From an uncultured Emergencia sp. (GTDB lineage Bacteria > Bacillota > Clostridia > Peptostreptococcales > Anaerovoracaceae): a stretch of 18,042 bases of DNA. Location of the stretch: assembly GCA_937997955.1 (NCBI GenBank), contig CALLDR010000040.1:1-18042 (forward strand). The letters run 5' to 3'. This document shows, piece by piece, positions 13,069 to 18,042 of the stretch (within the stretch, counting starts at the first letter, position 1; the number at the start of each line of letters is the position of its first letter). The notes beneath the pieces are model-generated. The model was not told the DNA's origin and did not search any database. It worked only from the letters and a program-made list of their open reading frames with translations. Both the position numbers and the translations under genes were made by a program.

Positions 13069-13899
13069 ATGATAAAATTCATGAAAGAACACAAGCAGTT
13101 TACCGTCTTCCTGTTTTTTGCCGTGATCATCGTGCTGATCGCTGTCTTCGCGCCGCTTCTGGCGCCGAAGGACCCGTATGAGGCGGTCATGTCCAAGTCG
13201 CTCGCGGCGCCGGACAGTGAGAACCTCTTCGGCACGGACAAGCTGGGAAGAGACGTGCTGTCCCGCGTCATCTACGGTACCAGGACGTCCCTGGTCATGG
13301 CGCTGTGCCTGGTGGTAGTCATCTTTGTCGTCGGTACCATTCTGGGCATTGTCGCTGGCTACTTTGGCGGCATCGTCGATGCCGTGATCATGCGTATCGC
13401 TGATATGATGATATCCTTCCCGGGTCTCGTCCTGGCGATCGCCATCGCGGGATTGCTGGGACCTAATATGGTCAACGCGGTAGTGGCCATATCGGCGGTC
13501 AGCTGGACCAAATACGCCAGACTTTCACGAAGTCTGGTCCTGAAGATCAAAAATGAACTCTATCTGGAAGCTGCCATGGTATCTGGCACCAAGACCTTTA
13601 AGATGCTGAGGCGGCACGTGATTCCAAACATGATCACTACGATGCTCATCACAGCGGCTACCGACATCGGTACCATGATGCTGGAGATCGCGTCCCTGTC
13701 CTTCCTGGGATTCGGCGCCCAGGCGCCAACGCCGGAATGGGGACTGATGCTCAACGAAGGCAGAACCTACATCGCTTCAGCCCCGTGGCTGATGATCTAT
13801 CCGGGTCTGGCCATCGTCATCGTAGTCGTCGTATTCAACATGCTGGCAGACAGCGTCCGGGACATTTTAGACCCGGTAAAAACTGAGAAGGGAGAATAA
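13069..13899 (+). CDS. Opp/Nik-type ABC transporter permease, second subunit (C type)
   Basis: This 276-residue inner-membrane permease is of the DppC/OppC/NikC type. The N-terminal helix is followed by the FAPLLAPKDPYE stretch and the DKLGRDVLSRVIYGTRTSL segment that is a hallmark of C subunits. The ATPase-docking loop is ELYLEAAMVSGTKTFKMLRR (about residues 163-182), followed by HVIPN. The ribosome binding site GAGAGGAGG lies inside the end of the preceding gene. It should form a heterodimer with the B-type permease. It is followed after four bases by the binding-protein gene. Confidence 0.93.
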   Translation: MIKFMKEHKQFTVFLFFAVIIVLIAVFAPLLAPKDPYEAVMSKSLAAPDSENLFGTDKLGRDVLSRVIYGTRTSLVMALCLVVVIFVVGTILGIVAGYFGGIVDAVIMRIADMMISFPGLVLAIAIAGLLGPNMVNAVVAISAVSWTKYARLSRSLVLKIKNELYLEAAMVSGTKTFKMLRRHVIPNMITTMLITAATDIGTMMLEIASLSFLGFGAQAPTPEWGLMLNEGRTYIASAPWLMIYPGLAIVIVVVVFNMLADSVRDILDPVKTEKGE

Positions 13900-13903
13900 T
13901 CAA

Positions 13904-15472
13904 ATGAAAAACAGCATAAAGAAAATCTTGACCGGCGCGCTGGTGCTGGTCATGGCACTGACCCTGTTCAGCTGCGGCGGGGACGGAGGTTCCTCCTCCG
14001 GCGACAGCAGCCAGATCACCATCGGCGTAACCAGCTTTGCGGATACGCTGGAACCGACAGAACAGTATTTCAGCTGGGTTGTCAGCAGATACGGCGTAGG
14101 TGAGAACCTGGTAAAGTTTGATGAAAACGGCGAACTGGTTCCATGCCTGGCAGAGAGCTGGGAGCCTAGCGAAGACCAGAAATCCTGGATCTTCAAGATC
14201 CGCGAAGGCGTCAAGTTCTCCAACGGAGACGAGCTGACGCCGGAACTGGTGAAAGCGTCCATCGAGCGTGTCTATGAGCTGAGCGACAGAGCGGAATCCT
14301 TCTTTAAGCCGGAATCCATCGAAGTCGACGGCCAGAACCTGATCATCACCACTTCGGAGCCGATTGCCTCCGTACCGGGAAGCCTGGCAGACCCGCTGTT
14401 CCTCATCGTTGATACCAGCGAGGGCGTCGATCAGGATGCTTTCGCGCAGAACGGACCGATCTGCACAGGACCTTATGTGGTAGAAAGCTTCAGCCCGACA
14501 GAAAGCTGCGTCGTCGTCAGAAATGAAAACTACTGGGACGGCGAAGTGCCTTTTGATAAGGTAACGCTGAAGGTTATCGACGACCAGACCACCAGAAGCA
14601 TGGCTCTGCAGAACGGCGAGATCGATATCGCCATCAATCTGAAGACTGAAAACGTAAAAGAGTTTGAGGGCAACGATAATATCCAGATTCAGGAACTGGA
14701 ATCCCTGCGTTCCACCTATGCGTTCATGAACCAGAACGGCGCGCTGGGTGACCTGGCTCTGCGTCAGGCTCTGCTGAGAGCGTTGGACAGAGAAACCTAC
14801 TGCGAAACACTGCTGGACGGCGGCGCGACTGCCGGCAAAGCTCCGGTTCCTCCGACACTGGACTTCGGATTCGATGAACTGAACGACGAAAACGCCACCG
14901 ACCCTGAGGGAGCAAAACAGCTGTTGGCCGACGCGGGCTATAAAGACATCGACGGAGACGGATTTGTAGAGACTCCGTCCGGTGAGAAGCTGGAACTGAA
15001 CTTCGTCATCTACACCAGCCGTGAAGAGCTGAACGTATACGCCCAGGCCGCGCAGTCCAGCTGCAAGGACGTAGGCATCAACCTGAAGCTGAACACTGTC
15101 AGCTACGAGACTCTGCTGGATATGAGAGATTCCGGCGATTACGACCTGCTGATCTGGAACGTGCTGGTAGCTAACACCGGTGATCCTGAGAACTATCTGA
15201 GAGAAAACTGGTACAGCACTTCTCCGAACAACACGTCCGGCTACAGCAACAAGACCGTTGACGCCAAGCTGGATGAGCTGGCTAAGACCTTTGATGAGGA
15301 TGCCAGAAGAGATCTGATCATCGACATTCAGCAGGAGATCATGGACGACGCCGCGACTGTATTCTTCGGCTATGAGACCACATACCTGTTCTCCAACAAG
15401 AGATTGACAGGCGTAACCATGTTCCCGATGGATTATTACTGGCTGACAAAGGATATTAAGTTAGCAGAATAA
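13904..15472 (+). CDS. Family 5 solute-binding lipoprotein of the B12-regulated ABC transporter
   Basis: This 522-residue extracellular lipoprotein captures the transporter's substrate. A signal peptide ends in the lipobox LFSC with the lipidated cysteine at residue 24, followed by a Gly/Ser linker. The body follows the family 5 (peptide/nickel) pattern: LVPCLAESWEPSEDQKSW near the start, a GPICTGPYVVESF segment, an RNENYWDGEVPFDKVTLKVI strand, an ALRQALLRALDRE helix and a C-terminal lobe. There is no histidine anywhere, but five cysteines besides the lipid one. NikA-like nickel proteins use a histidine near the ligand site, so this one must bind something else or bind differently. Control by cobalamin suggests a cobalt complex, a corrinoid precursor or another B12-linked compound. 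Confidence 0.92.
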   Translation: MKNSIKKILTGALVLVMALTLFSCGGDGGSSSGDSSQITIGVTSFADTLEPTEQYFSWVVSRYGVGENLVKFDENGELVPCLAESWEPSEDQKSWIFKIREGVKFSNGDELTPELVKASIERVYELSDRAESFFKPESIEVDGQNLIITTSEPIASVPGSLADPLFLIVDTSEGVDQDAFAQNGPICTGPYVVESFSPTESCVVVRNENYWDGEVPFDKVTLKVIDDQTTRSMALQNGEIDIAINLKTENVKEFEGNDNIQIQELESLRSTYAFMNQNGALGDLALRQALLRALDRETYCETLLDGGATAGKAPVPPTLDFGFDELNDENATDPEGAKQLLADAGYKDIDGDGFVETPSGEKLELNFVIYTSREELNVYAQAAQSSCKDVGINLKLNTVSYETLLDMRDSGDYDLLIWNVLVANTGDPENYLRENWYSTSPNNTSGYSNKTVDAKLDELAKTFDEDARRDLIIDIQQEIMDDAATVFFGYETTYLFSNKRLTGVTMFPMDYYWLTKDIKLAE

Positions 15473-15482
15473 GGAGCAAAGC

Positions 15483-16268
15483 ATGCTTGAAATAAAAGAT
15501 TTAAAGATTCAATACGGGGACAATCCACCTGTACTGGAGCATTTTGATCTTTCCATGAAGCGGGGCGAGATCATCGGCATTGTCGGTGAGAGCGGAAGCG
15601 GCAAGACCACGGCGATCAGGGCGGTTTTAGGCGCCCTGCCGTCCGGCGGCCGCATCTCCGGCGGCAGCATCGTCCTTGACGGAAAAGACGTCAGCGAGTT
15701 CAGCCTGGCAGAATGGAGAGAGCTGCGAGGAACAAAGGTATCTATGATCTTTCAGGACTGCGGCGGTTCTCTGAACCCGATCCGAAAGATCGGAAGCCAG
15801 TACGTGGAATATATCTGTACCCACAGCAGCATGTCCAAAGATGAGGCCAAGGCGAGAGCGCTGCAGATGCTGCAGAACATGCGCCTTCCCGACGCGGAAA
15901 ACATCATGAACAGCTATCCCCACCAGCTGTCCGGCGGTATGCGCCAGAGGGTGGGTATCGCCATGGCCATGACCTTTGAGCCGGAGCTGCTGCTGGCCGA
16001 CGAGCCGACCAGCGCCCTGGATGTGACCATTCAGGCCCAGGTCGTCCGCCAGATGATGGCGCTGCGCAAGGATTACAATACCAGCATCATCATCGTCACC
16101 CACAACCTGGGGGTAGCCGCCTACATGTCCGACCAGCTGATCGTCATGCAGCATGGCAGGATCATGGACAGCGGACGTACAGAAGATGTTGTAAACAACC
16201 CGACCAGCGATTATACGAGAAAGCTGCTGGAGGCAGTGCCGGAAATGGAGGGAAGACGTTTTGTTTAA
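15483..16268 (+). CDS. Opp/Nik-type ABC transporter ATPase, short (D type)
   Basis: This 261-residue cytoplasmic ATPase powers the transporter. Walker A GESGSGKTT is at residues 35-43, the signature LSGGMRQR near 148-155, and Walker B LLLADEPTSALD near 169-180, with the switch histidine in IVTHNLG. It ends soon after the core domain and lacks the C-terminal cysteine-bearing extension present in its partner, a length typical of NikD-like rather than OppD-like proteins. AAGGAGC precedes the ATG. It overlaps the next ATPase gene by eight bases. Confidence 0.93.
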   Translation: MLEIKDLKIQYGDNPPVLEHFDLSMKRGEIIGIVGESGSGKTTAIRAVLGALPSGGRISGGSIVLDGKDVSEFSLAEWRELRGTKVSMIFQDCGGSLNPIRKIGSQYVEYICTHSSMSKDEAKARALQMLQNMRLPDAENIMNSYPHQLSGGMRQRVGIAMAMTFEPELLLADEPTSALDVTIQAQVVRQMMALRKDYNTSIIIVTHNLGVAAYMSDQLIVMQHGRIMDSGRTEDVVNNPTSDYTRKLLEAVPEMEGRRFV

Positions 16269-17232
16269 TGAAGCAGATATCATATTAGAAGCAAAAAACA
16301 TTACCAAGCGGTTCCCTGCGTCCAAGGGCAGACACCTGACTGCCTGCGACAACGTTTCCCTCAACGTGTACAGAGGCAAGACGCTGGGCATCGTCGGCGA
16401 AAGCGGATGCGGCAAGACTACCTTTGTCAGAATGATGATGCAGCTGGATAAGCCGACAGAAGGGGAAATCCTCTACCACGGCGAGAACATCGTATCTCTG
16501 TCAAGGAAGGAACAGTGGGAAAACCGGCAGCACATGCAGATGGTCTATCAGGATCCGAAGGCGTCCTTCAATCCGAGGATGAAGATCATCGACATTCTGA
16601 CGGAGCCGCTGGAAAACTACGGAAGGCTGAAACCCGGTGAAAAGGAGGCCAAGGCCAGGGAGCTGCTGGCCATGGTGGACCTGCCGGAATCCTTCCTGTA
16701 CCGTTATCCTCACAACATGAGCGGCGGCCAGCGCCAGAGGGTCAGCATCGCGAGAGCCCTGTCCCTGGAGCCGGAGATCCTGGTCTGCGACGAGGCCACT
16801 TCCGCTCTGGACGTATCCATTCAGAAGAGCATCATCGAACTGCTGGTACGGCTGCAGAAGGAAAAGGACGTCAGCATCGTCTTCATCTGCCACGATATCG
16901 CCATGATTCAATCCATGGCGCACCAGATCGCTGTCATGTATCTGGGAAATCTGGTGGAGGTGCTGCCCGGTGAGGCGGTGCGCAGCGATGCGGCCCATCC
17001 GTATACAAAGGCTCTGCTGGGCGCTTTGTTCTCGGTTCACATGGAAAAGGGAAAGGTGCTGGAAAGCATCGACTCTGAAGCGCCGAGCCCGCTGGATCTG
17101 CCGTCCGGCTGTCCGTTCCAGGACCGGTGCGAAAGCTGTATGGAAAAGTGCAAAACGGAAAAGCCTGTTATGGTGGAGCTGAGCCCGGGACACATGGCTG
17201 CCTGCCATCTGTATGGGGACCGTCAGGAATAA
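16261..17232 (+). CDS. Opp/Nik-type ABC transporter ATPase, long (E/F type)
   Basis: This 323-residue cytoplasmic ATPase partners the shorter one. Walker A GESGCGKTT lies near residues 46-54, the signature MSGGQRQR near 154-161, and Walker B ILVCDEATSALD near 175-186. The C-terminal oligopeptide/dipeptide transporter extension is present, with the conserved cysteine set in CPFQDRCESCMEKC and a later AACHLYG. The start is TTG at 16261, supported by GGAGGG at 16247-16252 with 8-base spacing, inside the end of the preceding gene. This overlap implies coupled translation of the two ATPases. Confidence 0.92.
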   Translation: MFNEADIILEAKNITKRFPASKGRHLTACDNVSLNVYRGKTLGIVGESGCGKTTFVRMMMQLDKPTEGEILYHGENIVSLSRKEQWENRQHMQMVYQDPKASFNPRMKIIDILTEPLENYGRLKPGEKEAKARELLAMVDLPESFLYRYPHNMSGGQRQRVSIARALSLEPEILVCDEATSALDVSIQKSIIELLVRLQKEKDVSIVFICHDIAMIQSMAHQIAVMYLGNLVEVLPGEAVRSDAAHPYTKALLGALFSVHMEKGKVLESIDSEAPSPLDLPSGCPFQDRCESCMEKCKTEKPVMVELSPGHMAACHLYGDRQE

Positions 17233-17259
17233 AAAGATGAACAGAAAGGACGAGAACTG

Positions 17260-18042
17260 ATGAAGAAAAGCAAAAAAATCATCGCTGGACTGCTCGTTTT
17301 GCTCCTGACTCTATCACTGGCCGCATGCAGAGGAGGCGACAGCCAGATCAGCGGTCAGGAAGAAGATGTCCAGTACACCATCGGTGTAGCAGTCTTCGAT
17401 CCAGATGATCCGGAACTGAACATGTTCATAAACTATTATAAGAGCTATATAGAGGAAGGTTTTCCTGTAAAGTTCTATTTCTCCAACGTCCTGACCTCTG
17501 CCGAAGATGAGAATGACTTTATCCGCACCATGAAAGAAAAGGGCGCGGACGGCATTATTTCTTTCTACGGCCTGGACGTGCAGAACACTGTAAAGGTCTG
17601 CGAGGAGGAGGAGATGTACTACGTGCTGGGTTCCGGAACCCTCAGCGACGAGGACTTTAACGCTGTGAAAGATAACCCATGGTTCCTGGGAACTGTCGGC
17701 CCTGACCCGGCGCTGGAATATCAGGCCGGCGCGGATCTGGCTGATTTCCTCACTGGAACGGAGGCTGAGAGCTGCCTGATCCTTACGGGAGGCTCAGCGG
17801 CGGGCAACTTCATGCATCTGTCCCGGTCCAAAGGACTGCTGGAACAGCTGGGCTATGAAGGCGACGTGGACGCGCTGCTTGCGAAGGAGGAAAACAGTAC
17901 TTTGACCATAGGGAATCTGACCATCACCCTTTGCCCGGGCTATCTGTCCACGGAGGACGGCCTGGCGCATCTGGCGTCCGCTCTGGAAGCCGGAGACTAC
18001 GATGCGGCGCTCTCCACCAACGGTGTGAGCAGCATTATGGAT
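17260..18042 (+). CDS. Type 1 periplasmic-binding-protein-like lipoprotein (partial, runs off the right edge)
   Basis: The 261 residues visible are the N-terminal part of an exported lipoprotein. The lipobox LAAC places the lipid cysteine at residue 23. The mature chain starts with a strand, YTIGVAVFDPDDPE, followed by a pattern of alternating strands and helices (an EKGADGIISFYG strand, a GTVGPDPALEYQAGADLADFL helix, an SCLILTGGSAAGNF strand). This is typical of the type 1 periplasmic binding proteins that serve sugar or nucleoside ABC importers or act as sensors. AAAGGA precedes the ATG, 27 bases after the ATPase gene, so it is probably the last visible gene of the B12-controlled operon. 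The fold differs from the family 5 binding protein upstream. Its ligand is unknown, and the C-terminus is missing. Confidence 0.85.
   Translation, partial: MKKSKKIIAGLLVLLLTLSLAACRGGDSQISGQEEDVQYTIGVAVFDPDDPELNMFINYYKSYIEEGFPVKFYFSNVLTSAEDENDFIRTMKEKGADGIISFYGLDVQNTVKVCEEEEMYYVLGSGTLSDEDFNAVKDNPWFLGTVGPDPALEYQAGADLADFLTGTEAESCLILTGGSAAGNFMHLSRSKGLLEQLGYEGDVDALLAKEENSTLTIGNLTITLCPGYLSTEDGLAHLASALEAGDYDAALSTNGVSSIMD

Noticed and set aside
1..18042. CRISPR arrays, tRNA/rRNA genes, insertion sequences, attachment sites
   Set aside because: None were seen: no regularly spaced long repeats, no cloverleaf sequences, no transposase or integrase motifs.

Overview
The window looks like the chromosome of an anaerobic, low-oxygen-adapted member of the Firmicutes, most likely class Clostridia. 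Supporting signs are strong AGGAGG-type ribosome binding sites, lipobox-bearing lipoproteins, a dicluster ferredoxin-like protein, a sigma-54 activator, an ECF-transporter S component and a cobalamin riboswitch. I cannot name the genus from sequence alone. There are no rRNA or tRNA genes, no CRISPR array, no insertion sequence and no phage gene.

Left edge (1-575): no convincing protein gene. A good sigma-A promoter points left at about 460-488 and a hairpin terminator sits at 34-57, so an orphan leftward transcript of about 400 nt is predicted. A second promoter points right, and a 20-bp AT-rich palindrome lies between the two.

576-3812: a tight rightward operon of four genes. They encode a short FrhB-like dicluster ferredoxin protein, an AEC-family permease, an Mrp/NBP35 iron-sulfur carrier ATPase and a two-domain lipoprotein. 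A hairpin terminator follows.

3899-8390: a sigma-54 operon. A near-perfect -24/-12 promoter at 3986-4001, preceded by a palindromic candidate enhancer site, drives a YfcC-type permease, an opine (octopine/nopaline) dehydrogenase-like oxidoreductase and a sigma-54 activator that presumably controls its own operon. The candidate enhancer word TTGAGAT recurs as direct repeats between the first two genes. A terminator closes the unit.

8511-10193: an ECF-transporter S component and a class V PLP aminotransferase, 12 bases apart. They are followed by terminators and short tandem repeats.

10532-11491 (minus strand): an aspartoacylase/succinylglutamate-desuccinylase-like M14 metallohydrolase, the only convincing protein gene on that strand. 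It is flanked by two related short tandem-repeat tracts that face inward.

11754-18042: a sigma-A promoter, a cobalamin riboswitch with a well-conserved B12 box and a terminator-like expression platform. These lead into a complete Opp/Nik-type ABC transporter (two permeases, a solute-binding lipoprotein, two ATPases). A second lipoprotein, resembling type 1 periplasmic binding proteins, runs off the right edge. B12 control suggests that the transporter imports cobalt, a cobalt complex or a corrinoid-related compound. The binding protein contains no histidine at all, which argues against a simple histidine-ligated metal site.
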